Of a stretch of DNA of 64,000 bases, positions 1 through 11,176 are shown in pieces. A program made the position numbers and the translations under genes. The DNA lies in the NCBI GenBank assembly GCA_963691815.1, contig OY829661.1, positions 620,001 through 684,000 on the forward strand. The letters are read 5' to 3'. A model generated the notes under the pieces. That model was not told where the DNA came from. It ran no database searches and was given only the letters and a program-made list of their open reading frames with translations. Numbering within the stretch: position 1 is the first letter of the stretch; each line of letters opens with the position of its first letter. Origin of the DNA: Echiichthys vipera (taxonomy: Eukaryota; Chordata; Actinopteri; Perciformes; Trachinidae).

Positions 1-712
1 ATTCTAGAACTGTGAAGTAACATTCTAGAATTGTTACTTAACATTCTAGAACTTTAACTTAACATTCTAGAACTTTGACTTAACATGCTAGAATTGTTAC
101 TTAACATTCTAGAACTTTAACTTAACATTCTAGAACTTTGACTTAACATGCTAGAATTGTTAATTAACATTCTACAATTTTGACTTAACATTCTAGAACT
201 GTGATTTAACATTCTAGAATTGTTACTTAACATTCTAGAACTTTGACTTAACATTCTAGATTTGTGATTCAACATTCTAGAATTGTTACTTAACATCCTA
301 GAACTTTGACTTAACATGCTAGAATTGTTACTTAACATTCTACAACTTTGACTTAACATTCTAGACCTGTGATTTAACATTCTAGAATTGTGACTTAACA
401 TTCTAGAATTTTGACTTAACATTCGAGAACTGTTATTTAACATGCTTGAATTGTTACTTAACATTCTAGAACTTTGGCTTAACATTCTAAAACTGTAAAT
501 TAACATTCTAGATGAAACTTAACATTTTAGAACTTTGACTAAACATTCTAGAATTGTGACTTAAATTCTAGAACTTTTATTTAACATTCTGTCGTTGTTA
601 CTTTACTTTCTACATCTTTAACTTAAAATTCTATAACTTTGACTTAACATTCTAGAAATGTGACTTAAATTCTAGAACTTTGACTTGACCTTCTAGAATT
701 GTCATTTAACAT
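1..712. repeat. Long uninterrupted 21-bp monomer tract
   Basis: This is one of the longest stretches without a spacer. It is composed only of 21-bp monomers and degenerate forms such as ATGCTAGAATTG, ATTCTACAAC and ATTCTGTCGTTG. Several junctions have lost a few bases (for example GACTTAAATTC instead of GACTTAACATTC near 560), which breaks the 21-bp phase. The minus-strand open frame at 117-506 lies here and is only a read-through of the monomer phase. Confidence 0.93.
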
Positions 713-1353
713 TATTGAACCGACATTGTCTGGAAACCAATGTCCCTTGATGACCTACCAAGATCATATTAAGATGAACTCTAGTAAAAAGCATGATGTA
801 GGATCAAAGTAATATGTTCGTGTTTAATTAACATACCAGGTGTGTGACTTAAAATTTGAGAATTGTAACTTAACATTCTAGAACTTTGACTTAACATTCT
901 AGAATGGGATTTAACATTCTAGAACTTTGACTTAACATTCTAGAATTGTGATTTAACATTCTAGAACTTTGACTTACCATTCTAGAACTTTGACTAAACA
1001 TTCTATAACTTTCACTTAACATTCTAGAACTGTGATTTAACATTCTAGAATTGTTACTTAACATTCTAGAACTTTGACTTAACCTTATTGAATTGTCATT
1101 TAACATTCTTGAACCGACATTGTCTGGAAACCAATGTCCCTTGATGACCTACCAAGATCATATTCATATGAACTCTAGCGAAAAGCATAATGCAGGATCA
1201 AAGTAATATGTTCGTGTGCACTTAACATACCAGGTGTGTGACTTAAAATTTGAGAATTGTAACTTAACATTCTAGAACTTTGACTTAACATTCTAGAACT
1301 TTGACTGAACATTCTAGAACTTTTATTTAACATTCTGTAGTTGTTACTTTACA

Positions 1354-1366
1354 TTCTAGAACTTTC
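1354..1366. promoter_or_regulatory. Three-unit heat-shock-element match
   Basis: TTCtaGAActTTC is a complete match to the alternating nTTCnnGAAnnTTCn layout known for heat-shock factor sites. The ordinary monomer has TTCtaGAActTTG, one base short. This is a sequence match only; there is no evidence here of use. Confidence 0.4.
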
Positions 1367-1560
1367 ACTTAAAATTCTATAACTTTGACTTAACATTCTA
1401 GAATTGTGACTTAAATTCTAGAACTTTGACTTAACCTTCTAGAGTTGTCATTTAACATTCTTGAACCGACATTGTCTGAAAACCAATGTCCCTTGATGAC
1501 CTACCAAGATCATATTAAGATGAACTCTAGTAAAAAGCATAATGCAGGATCAAAGTAATA

Positions 1561-2636
1561 TGTTCTTGTACACTTAATATACCAGGTGTGTGACTTAAAA
1601 TTTGAGAATTGTAACTTAACATTCTAGAACTTTGACTTAACATTCTAGAATTGGGATTTAACATTCTAGAACTTTGACTTACCATTCTAGAATTGTGATT
1701 TAACATTCTAGAACGTTGACTTAACATTCTAGAATTGTGAATTAACATTCCTGAACTGATCTTCTCTGGAAACCCATGTCCCATGATGTCCTCCCAAGAT
1801 CAGATTAATATGAACTCTAGTGAATAGCATAATGCAGGATCATTAGAATATGTGAATGTGTACTTAACATACTAGGTATGTGACTTGAACTATGACTCAA
1901 CATTCTAAAACTTTAAATTAACATTCTTGAACTATGATTTACCATTCCAATATTGTTACTTAACATTCTAGAACTTTAAATTAAAATTCTATAACTTTGA
2001 CTTAACATTCTAGAAATGTGCCTTACATTCTAGAACTGTGATTTAACATTCTAGAATTGTTACTTAACATTCTAGAACTTTGATTTAACCTTATAGAATT
2101 GTCATTTAACATTCTTGAACCGACATTGTCTGGAAACCAATGTCCCTTGATGACCTATCAAGATCATATTCATATGAACTCTAGCGAAAAGCATAATGCA
2201 GGATCAAAGTAATATGTACGTGTGCACTTAACATACCAGGTGTGTGACTTAATTTGAGAATTGTAACTTAACATTCTATAACTTTGACTTAACATTCTAG
2301 AATTGTGATTTAACATTCCTGAACTGACCTTCACTGGAAACCCATGTCCCATGATATCCTCCCAAGATCAGATTAATATGAACTCTAGTGAATAGCATAA
2401 TGCAGGATCATTAGAATATGTTAATGTGCACTTAACATACTAGGTATGTGACTTGAACCAGGATCAACATTCTAAAACTTTAAATTAACATTCTAGAACT
2501 ATGATTTACCATTCCAATATTGTTACTTAACATTCTAGAACTTTGACTTAACATTCTAGATTTGTGATTTAACATTTTAGAATTGTTACTTAACTTTCTA
2601 GAACTTTGACTTAACATTCTAGAACTTTAACTTAAC
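1561..2636. repeat. Mixed A/B satellite between the two 2.6-kb copies
   Basis: Spacers start at about 1753 (B), 2117 (A) and 2321 (B), separated by short monomer runs. The 3' flank of the B spacer at 1753 is the GAACTATGACTCAACATTC subtype, followed by TTCCAATATTGTTAC. The B spacer at 2321 has the GAACCAGGATCAACATTC subtype. No gene or foreign element is visible. Confidence 0.88.
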
Positions 2637-4110
2637 ATTCTAGAACTGTGAAGTAACATTCTAGAATTGTTACTTAACATTCTAGAACTTTAACTTAACA
2701 TTCTAGAACTTTGACTTAACATGCTAGAATTGTTAATTAACATTCTACAATTTTGACTTAACATTCTAGAACTGTGATTTAACATTCTAGAATTGTTACT
2801 TAACATTCTAGAACTTTGACTTAACATTCTAGATTTGTGATTCAACACTCTAGAATTGTTACTTAACATCCTAGAACTTTGACTTAACATGCTAGAATTG
2901 TTACTTAACATTCTACAACTTTGACTTAACATTCTAGACCTGTGATTTAACATTCTAGAATTGTGACTTAACATTCTAGAATTTTGACTTAACATTCGAG
3001 AACTGTTATTTAACATGCTTGAATTGTTACTTAACATTCTAGAACTTTGGCTTAACATTCTAAAACTGTAAATTAACATTCTAGATGAAACTTAACATTT
3101 TAGAACTTTGACTAAACATTCTAGAATTGTGACTAAAATTCTAGAACTTTTATTTAACATTCTGTCGTTGTTACTTTACTTTCTACATCTTTAACTTAAA
3201 ATTCTATAACTTTGACTTAACATTCTAGAAATGTGACTTACATTCTAGAACTTTGACTTGACCTTCTAGAATTGTCATTTAACATTATTGAACCGACATT
3301 GTCTGGAAACCAATGTCCCTTGATGACCTACCAAGATCATATTAAGATGAACTCTAGTAAAAAGCATGATGTAGGATCAAAGTAATATGTTCGTGTTTAC
3401 TTAACATACCAGGTGTGTGACTTAAAATTTGAGAATTGTAACTTAACATTCTAGAACTTTGACTTAACATTCTAGAATTGGGATTTAACATTCTAGAACT
3501 TTGACTTAACATTCTAGAATTGTGATTTAACATTCTAGAACTTTGACTTACCATTCTAGAACTTTGACTAAACATTCTATAACTTTCACTTAACATTCTA
3601 GAACTGTGATTTAACATTCTAGAATTGTTACTTAACATTCTAGAACTTTGACTTAACCTTATTGAATTGTCATTTAACATTCTTGAACCGACATTGTCTG
3701 GAAACCAATGTCCCTTGATGACCTACCAAGATCATATTCATATGAACTCTAGCGAAAAGCATAATGCAGGATCAAAGTAATATGTTCGTGTGCACTTAAC
3801 ATACCAGGTGTGTGACTTAAAATTTGAGAATTGTAACTTAACATTCTAGAACTTTGACTTAACATTCTAGAACTTTGACTGAACATTCTAGAACTTTTAT
3901 TTAACATTCTGTAGTTGTTACTTTACATTCTAGAACTTTCACTTAAAATTCTATAACTTTGACTTAACATTCTAGAGTTGTCATTTAACATACTTGAACC
4001 GACATTGTCTGAAAACCAATGTCCCTTGATGACCTACCAAGATCATATTAAGATGAACTCTAGTAAAAAGCATAATGCAGGATCAAAGTAATATGTTCGT
4101 GTGCACTTAA
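2637..4110. repeat. Diverged ~2.6-kb duplication, copy 2
   Basis: This is the partner of 1-1560, with scattered substitutions (for example CAACACTCTAG near 2846 against CAACATTCTAG) and a one-base difference at 3478 (ATTGGGAT) against 904 (ATGGGAT). A deletion near 3975 removes about two monomers relative to copy 1. The divergence is clearly larger than between the 13-kb copies downstream, so this duplication is older. Confidence 0.85.
3928..3940. promoter_or_regulatory. Three-unit heat-shock-element match
   Basis: The same perfect TTCtaGAActTTC as at 1354, carried by the second copy of the 2.6-kb duplication. The shared G-to-C change relative to the common monomer shows common descent. Confidence 0.4.
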
Positions 4111-5355
4111 CATACCAGATGTGTGACTTAAGTTTTGAGAATTGTAACTTAACATTCTAGAACATTGACTTAACATTCTATAACTTTGACTTAACATTCT
4201 AGAATTGGGATTTAACATTCTATAACTTTGACTTAACATTCTAGAATTGTGACTTAAATTCTAGAACTTTGACTTAACCTTCTAGAATTGTCATTTAACA
4301 TTCTTGAACCGACATTGTCTGAAAACCAATGTCCCTTGATGACCTACCAAGATCATATTAAGATGAACTCTAGCGCATAATGCAGGATCCAAGTAATATG
4401 TTCGTGTGCACTTAACATACCAGGTGTGTGACTTAAAATTTGAGAATTGTAACTTAACATTCTAGAATTTTGACTTAACATTCTAGAACTTTGACTTAAC
4501 ATTCTAGAATTGTGATTTAACATTCTAGAACGTTGACTTAACATTCTAGAATTGTAAATTAACATTCCTGAACTGACCTGCTCTGGAAACCCATGTCCCA
4601 TGATGTCCTCCCAAGATCAGATTAATATGAACTCTAGTGAATAGCATAATGCAGGATCATTAGAATATGTTAATGTGCACTTAACATACTAGGTATGTGA
4701 CTTGAACCAGGATCAACATTCTAAAACTTTAAATTAACATTCTAGAACTATGATTTACCATTCCAATATTGTTACTTAACATTCTAGAACTTTGCCTAAC
4801 ATTTTAGATTTGTGATTCAACATTCTAGAATTGTTACTTAACATTCTAGAACTTTGACTTAACATTCTAGAACTGTGAATTAACATTCCTGAACTGACCT
4901 TCTCTGGAAACCCATGTCCAATAATGTCCTCCCAAGATCAGATTAATATGAACTCTAGTGAATAGCATAATGCAGGATCATTAGAATATGTTAATGTACA
5001 CTTAACATACTAGGTATGTGACTTGAACCAGGATCAACATTCTAAAACTTTAAATTAACATTCTAAAACTATGATTTACCATTCCAATATTGTTACTTAA
5101 CATTCTAGAACTTTGCCTTACATTTTAGATTTGTGATTCAACATTCTAGAATTGTACTTAACATTCTAGAACTTTGACTTAACATTCTAGAACTTTAACT
5201 TAACATTCTAGAACTGTGAATTAACATTCTAGAATTGTTACTTAACATTCTAGAACTTTAACTTAACATTCTAGAACTTTGACTTAACATTCTAGACTGT
5301 GACTTACATTCTAGAACTTTGACTTAACCTTCTAGAATTGTAATTTAACATTCCT

Positions 5356-5490
5356 GAACTGACCTTCTCTGGAAACCAATGTCCCATGATGTCCTCCCAA
5401 GATCAGATTAATATGAACTCTAGTGAAAAGCATAATACAGGATCAAAGTAATATGTACGTCTGCACTTAACATACCAGGTGTGTGACTTA
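5356..5490 (+). repeat. B-to-A chimeric spacer
   Basis: The left half is B (GAACTGACCTTCTCTGG, GTCCTCCC, GATCAGATT). After the shared core it is A (GTGAAAAGC, AAAGTAATATG, CATACCAGG). The switch falls between TAATATGAACTCTAGTGA and AAAGC. The same composite occurs at 7440, 9284, 10514, 12325, 59422, 60967 and 62512, usually with the marker GTACGTCTGC. Confidence 0.9.
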
Positions 5491-7439
5491 AATTTTTAGA
5501 ATTGTAACTTAACATTCTAGAACAGTGACTTAACATTCTAGAACTTTGACTAAACATTCTAGAACTTTTATTTAACATTCTGTAGTTGTTACTTTACATT
5601 CTAGAAGTTTAACTTAAAATTCTATAACTTTGACTTAACATTCTAGAATTGTGACTTAAATTCTAGAACTTTGACTTAACCTTCTAGAGTTGTCATTTAA
5701 CATTCTTGAACCGACATTGTCTGAAAACCAATGTCCCTTGATGACCTACCAAGATCATATTAAGATGAACTCTAGTAAAAAGCATAATGCAGGATCAAAG
5801 TAATATGTTCGTGTACACTTAACATACCAGGTGTGTGACTTAAAATTTGAGAATTGTAACTGAACATTCTATAACTTTGACTTAACATTCTAGAATAGTG
5901 ATTTAACATTCTAGAACTTTGACTAAACATTCTAGAACTGTGAATTAACATTCCTGAACTGACCTTCTCTGGAAACCCATGTCCCATGATGTCCTCCCAA
6001 GATCAGATTAATATGAACTCTAGTGAAAAGCATAATGCAGGATCATTAGAATATGTTAATGTGCACTTAACATACTAGGTATGTGACTTGAACTATGACT
6101 CAACATTCTAAAACTTTAAATTAACATTCTTGAACTATGATTTACCATTCCAATATTGTTACTTAACATTCTAGAACTTTGACTTAACATTCTAGAACTT
6201 TGACTAAACATTCTAGAACTTTGACTTAACATTCTAGAACTGTGATTTAACATTCTAGAATTGTTACTTAACATTCTAGAACTTTGACTTAACCTTATAG
6301 AATTGTCATTTAACATTCTTGAACCGACATTGTCTGGAAACCAATGTCCCTTGATGACCTACCAAGATCATATTAATATTAACTCTAGTGAAAAGCATAA
6401 TGCAGGATCAAAGTAATATGTTTGTGTGCACTTAACATACCAGGTGTGTGACTTAAAATTTGAGAATTGTAACTTAACATTCTATTACTTTAACTTAACA
6501 TTCTAGAATTGTGATTTAACATTCTACAACTTTGACTTAACATTCTAGAATTGGGATTTAACATTCTAGAACTTTGACTTAACATTCTAGAACTGTGAAT
6601 TAACATTCCTGAACTGACCTTCTCTGGAAACCCATGTCCCATGATGTCCTCCCAAGATCAGATTAATACGAACTCTAGTGAATAGCATAATGCAGGATCA
6701 TTAGAATATGTTAATGTGCACTTAACATACTAGGTATGTGACTTGAACCAGGATCAACATTCTAAAACTTTAAATTAACATTCTAGTACTATGATTTACC
6801 ATTCCAATATTGTTACTTAACATTCTAGAACTTTGCCTAACATTTTAGATTTGTGATTCAACATTCTAGAATTGTTACTTAACATTCTAGAACTTTAACT
6901 AAACATTTATTACTGTGAATTAACATTCTAGAATTGTTACTTAACATTCTAGAACTTTTACTTAACATTCTAGAATTATGAATTAACATTTCTGAACTGA
7001 CCTTCTATGGAAACCCATGTCCCATGATGTCCTCCCAAAATCAGATTAATATGAACTCTAGTGAATAGCATAATGTAGGATCATTAGAATATGTTCATGT
7101 GCACTTAACATACTAGGTATGTGACTTAAACCAGGATCAACATTCTAAAACTTTAAATTAACATTCTAGAACTATGATTTACCATTCCGATATTGTTAAT
7201 TAAATTTCTAGAACTTTGCCTTAAAATTCTAGATTTGTGATTCAACATTCTAGAATTGTTACTTAACATTCTACAACTTTGACTTAACATTATAGAACTG
7301 TGAATTAACATTCTAGAATCGTTACTTAACATTCTAGAACTTTAACTTAACATTCTATAACTTTGACTTAACATTCTAGACTGTGACTTACATTCTAGAA
7401 CTTTGACTTAACCTTCTAGAATTGTCATTTAACATTCCT

Positions 7440-7574
7440 GAACTGACCTTCTCTGGAAACCAATGTCCCATGATGTCCTCCCAAGATCAGATTAATATGA
7501 ACTCTAGTGAAAAGCATAATGCAGGATCAAAGTAATATGTACGTCTGCACTTAACATACCAGGTGTGTGACTTA
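7440..7574 (+). repeat. B-to-A chimeric spacer
   Basis: Same composite structure as at 5356, with GTACGTCTGC in the A part. It heads the diverged 1,545-bp-type unit at 7440-8820, the same position that the chimera has in the terminal higher-order repeat. Confidence 0.9.
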
Positions 7575-8820
7575 AAATTTGAGAATTGTAACTTAACATT
7601 CTAGAACTTTGACTTAACATTCTAGAATTGTGAATTAACATTTCTGAACTGACCTTCTCTGGAAACCCATGTCCCATGATGTCCTCCCATGATCAGATTA
7701 ATATGAACTCTAGTGAATAGCATAATGCAGGATCATAAGAATATGTTAATGTGCATTTAACATACTAGGTATGTGACTTGAACCAGGATCAACATTCTAA
7801 AACTTTAAATTAACATTCTAGAACTATGATTTACCATTCCAATATTGTTACTTAAATTTCTAGAACTTTGACTCAAAATTCTAGATTTGTGATTCAACAT
7901 TCTAGAATTGTTACTTAACATTCTTGAACTTTGACTTAACATTCTAGAACTTTAACTTAACATTCTAGAACTGTGAATTAACATTCTAGAATCGTTACTT
8001 AACATTCTAGAACTTTAACTTAACATTCTAGACCTTTGACTTAACATTCTAGAACTGTGAATTAACATTCCTGAACTGACCTTCTCTGGAAACCCATGCC
8101 CCATGATGTCCTCCCAAGATCAGATTAATATGAACTCTAGTGAATAGCATAATGCAGGATCATTAGAATATGTTGATGTGCACTTAACATACTAGGTATG
8201 TGACTTGAACCAGGATCAACATTCTAAAACTTTAAATTAACATTCTAAAACTATGATTTACCATTCCAATATTGTTACTTAACATTCTAGAACTTTGCAT
8301 AACATTTTAGATTTGTGATTCAACATTCTATAATTGTTACTTAACATTCTAGAACTTTGACTTAACATTCTAGAACTGTGAATTAACATTCTAGAATCGT
8401 TACTTAACATTCTAGAACTTTAACTTAACATTCTAGAACTTTGACTTAACATTCTAGAACTGTGAATTAACATTCCTGAACTGACCTGCTCTGGAAACCC
8501 ATGTCCCATGATGTCCTCCCAAGATCAGATTAATATGAACTCTAGTGAATAGCATAATGCAGGATCATTAGAATATGTTAATGTGCACTTAACATACTAG
8601 GTATGTGACTTGAACCAGGATCAACATTCTAAAACTTTAAATTAACATTCTAGAACTATGATTTACCATTCCAATATTGTTACTTAACATTCTAGAACTT
8701 TGCCTAACATTTTAGATTTGTGATTCAACATTCTAGAATTGTTACTTAACATTCTAGAACTTTGACTTAACATTCTAGAACTTTGACTTAACATTCTAGA
8801 ACTGTGAATTAACATTCCTG
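7440..8820. repeat. Diverged relative of the 1,545-bp higher-order repeat
   Basis: A B-to-A chimeric spacer at 7440 is followed by B spacers at 7646, 8073 and 8478. The intervals 427 and 405 bp are exactly those seen between 59670, 60097 and 60502 in the terminal repeat. The first interval is 206 instead of 248 bp, a loss of 42 bp or two monomers. This suggests that an older and now diverged copy of the same higher-order unit sits some 50 kb upstream. Confidence 0.75.
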
Positions 8821-9283
8821 AACTGACCTTCTCTGGAAACCCATGTCCCATGATGTCCTCCCAAGATCAGATTAATATGAACTCTAGTGAATAGCATAAT
8901 GCAGGATCATTAGAATATGTTAATGTACACTTAACATACTAGGTATGTACATGAACCAGGATCAACATTCTAAAACTTTAAATTAACATTCTAAAACTAT
9001 GATTTACCATTCCAATATTGTTACTTAACATTCTAGAACTTTGCCTTACATTTTAGATTTGTGATTCAACATTCTAGAATTGTACTTAACATTCTAGAAC
9101 TTTGACTTAACATTCTAGAACTTTAACTTAACATTCTAGAACTGTGAATTAACATTCTAGAATTGTTACTTAACATTCTAGAACTTTAACTTAACATTCT
9201 AGAACCTTGACTTAACATTCTAGACTGTGACTTACATTCTAGAACTTTGACTTAACCTTCTAGAATTGTAATTTAACATTCCT

Positions 9284-9418
9284 GAACTGACCTCTGGAAA
9301 CCAATGTCCCATGATGTCCTCCCAAGATCAGATTAATATGAACTCTAGTGAAAAGCATAATACAGGATCAAAGTAATATGTACGTCTGCACTTAACATAC
9401 CAGGTGTGTGACTTAAAT
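9284..9418 (+). repeat. B-to-A chimeric spacer with four-base deletion
   Basis: Same composite, but CTGACCTCTGG replaces CTGACCTTCTCTGG. Its A half forms the left edge of the 1,811-bp tandem pair. Confidence 0.88.
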
Positions 9419-11176
9419 TTTTAGAATTGTAACTTAACATTCTAGAACAGTGACTTAACATTCTAGAACTTTGACTAAACATTCTAGAACTTTTATTTAA
9501 CATTCTGTAGTTGTTACTTTACATTCTAGAACTTTAACTTAAAATTCTATGACTTTGACTTAACATTCTAGAAATGTGACTTACATTCTAGAACTTTGAC
9601 TTAACCTTCTATAATTGTCATTTAACATTCTAGAACTTTGACTTAACATTCTAGAATTGTTATTTAACATTCTAGAACTTTGACTTAACCTTATAGAATT
9701 GTCATTTAACATTCTTGAACCGACATTGTCTGGAAACCAATGTCCCTTGATGACCTACCAAGATCATATTAATATGAACTCTAGTGAAAAGCATAATGCA
9801 GGATCAAAGTAATATGTTTGTGTTCACTTAACATACCAGGTGTGTGACTTAAAATTTGAGAATTTTAACTTAACATTCAATTACTTTGACTTAACATTCT
9901 AGAATTGTGATTTAACATTCTAGAACTTTAACTTAACATTCTAGAACTTTGAATTAACATTCTAGAATCGTTACTTAACATTCTAGAACTTTAACTTAAC
10001 ATTCTAGAACTTTGACTTAACATTCTAGAACTGTGAATTAACATTCCTGAACTGACCTTCTATGGAAACCCATGTCCCATGATGTCCTCCCAAGATCAGA
10101 TTAATATGAACTCTAGTGAATAGCATAATGCAGGATCATTAGAATATGTTAATGTGCACTTAACATACTAGGTATGTGACTTGAACCAGGATCAACATTC
10201 TAAAACTTTAAATTAACATTCTAGAACTATGATTTACCATTCCAATATTGTTACTTAACATTCTAGAACTTTGCCCAACATTTTAGATTTGTGATTCAAC
10301 ATTCTAGAATTGTACTTAACATTCTAGAACTTTGACTTAACATTCTAGAACTTTAACTTAACATTCTAGAACTGTGAATTAACATTCTAGAATTGTTACT
10401 TAACATTCTAGAACTTTAACTTAACATTCTATAACTTTGACTTAACATTCTAGACTGTGACTTACATTCTAGAACTTTGACTTAACCTTCTAGAATTGTA
10501 ATTTAACATTCCTGAACTGACCTTCTCTGGAAACCAATGTCCCATGATGTCCTCCCAAGATCAGATTAATATGAACTCTAGTGAAAAGCATAATGCAGGA
10601 TCAAAGTAATATGTACGTCTGCACTTAACATACCAGGTGTGTGACTTAAAATTTGAGAATTGTTACTTAACATTCTAGAACTTTAACTTAACATTCTATA
10701 ACTTTGACTTAACATTCTAGACTGTGACTTACATTCTAGAACTTTGACTTAACCTTATAGAATTGTCATTTAACATTCTTGAACCGACATTGTCTGGAAA
10801 CCAATGTCCCTTGATGACCTACCAAGATCATATTAATATGAACTCTAGTGAAAAGCATAATGCAGGATCAAAGTAATATGTTTGTGTTCACTTAACATAC
10901 CAGGTGTGTGACTTAAAATTTGAGAATTTTAACTTAACATTCTATTACTTTGACTTAACATTCTAGAATTGTGATTTAACATTCTAGAACTTTGACTTAA
11001 CATTCTAGAACTTTGACTTAACATTCTAGAATTGTGATTTAACATTCTAGAACTTTGACTTAACATTCTAGAATTGTAAATTAACATTCTTGTACCGACA
11101 TTTTCTGGAAACCAATGTCCCTTAATGACCTACCAAGATCATATTCATATGAACTCTAGTGAAAAGCATAATGCAG
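9366..11176. repeat. 1,811-bp tandem duplication, unit 1
   Basis: Spacers at 9717 (A), 10049 (B), 10514 (B-to-A), 10781 (A) and 11092 (A, with the variant TGTACCGACATTTTCTGG) recur at exactly +1,811 in the next unit. Unit-specific variants such as AAAATTCTATGACTTTG at 9541 are also repeated at +1,811. The repeat edge lies within spacer core sequence: ATACAGG at 9360 differs from ATGCAGG at 11171, and identity starts just after it. Confidence 0.92.
10514..10650 (+). repeat. B-to-A chimeric spacer (1,811-bp unit 1)
   Basis: B left half and A right half with GTACGTCTGC. Its copy in the second 1,811-bp unit is at 12325-12461. Confidence 0.9.

Larger units (their letters stand above)
1..1560. repeat. 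Diverged ~2.6-kb duplication, copy 1
   Basis: This block matches 2637-4110 nearly base for base, including private variants such as GTGAAGTAACATTC at the start and CATTCGAGAACTGTT near 420. The offset is 2,636 bp at the left edge and 2,573 bp from about position 100, because copy 1 carries three extra monomers (63 bp). Spacers A start at about 717, 1111 and 1463, corresponding to 3290, 3685 and 3996. The last interval is about 41 bp shorter in copy 2. Confidence 0.85.
4111..9365. repeat. Spacer-B-rich satellite region
   Basis: Spacer starts: A at 4306, 5708, 6321; B at 4570, 4891, 5956, 6611, 6994, 7646, 8073, 8478, 8820; B-to-A chimeras at 5356, 7440 and 9284. The monomer runs between B spacers have a characteristic order of variants: AAACTTTAAAT, ACTATGATTTACC, TTCCAATATTG, ACTTTGCCTAACATTTTAG, TTTGTGATTCAAC. 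The section 7440-8880 has the same spacing pattern as the 1,545-bp repeat at the right end of the window. Confidence 0.9.

Noticed and set aside
117..506. Minus-strand open frame of 129 codons, the longest kind in the window (a second at 2690-3079), reading as MLSQSSR-type heptads
   Set aside because: The 21-bp monomer is exactly seven codons and its reverse complement contains ATG, so any phase-intact run gives such a frame. Frame length follows monomer phase and stops at spacers or one-base indels; there is no sign of coding constraint, splice structure or domain.
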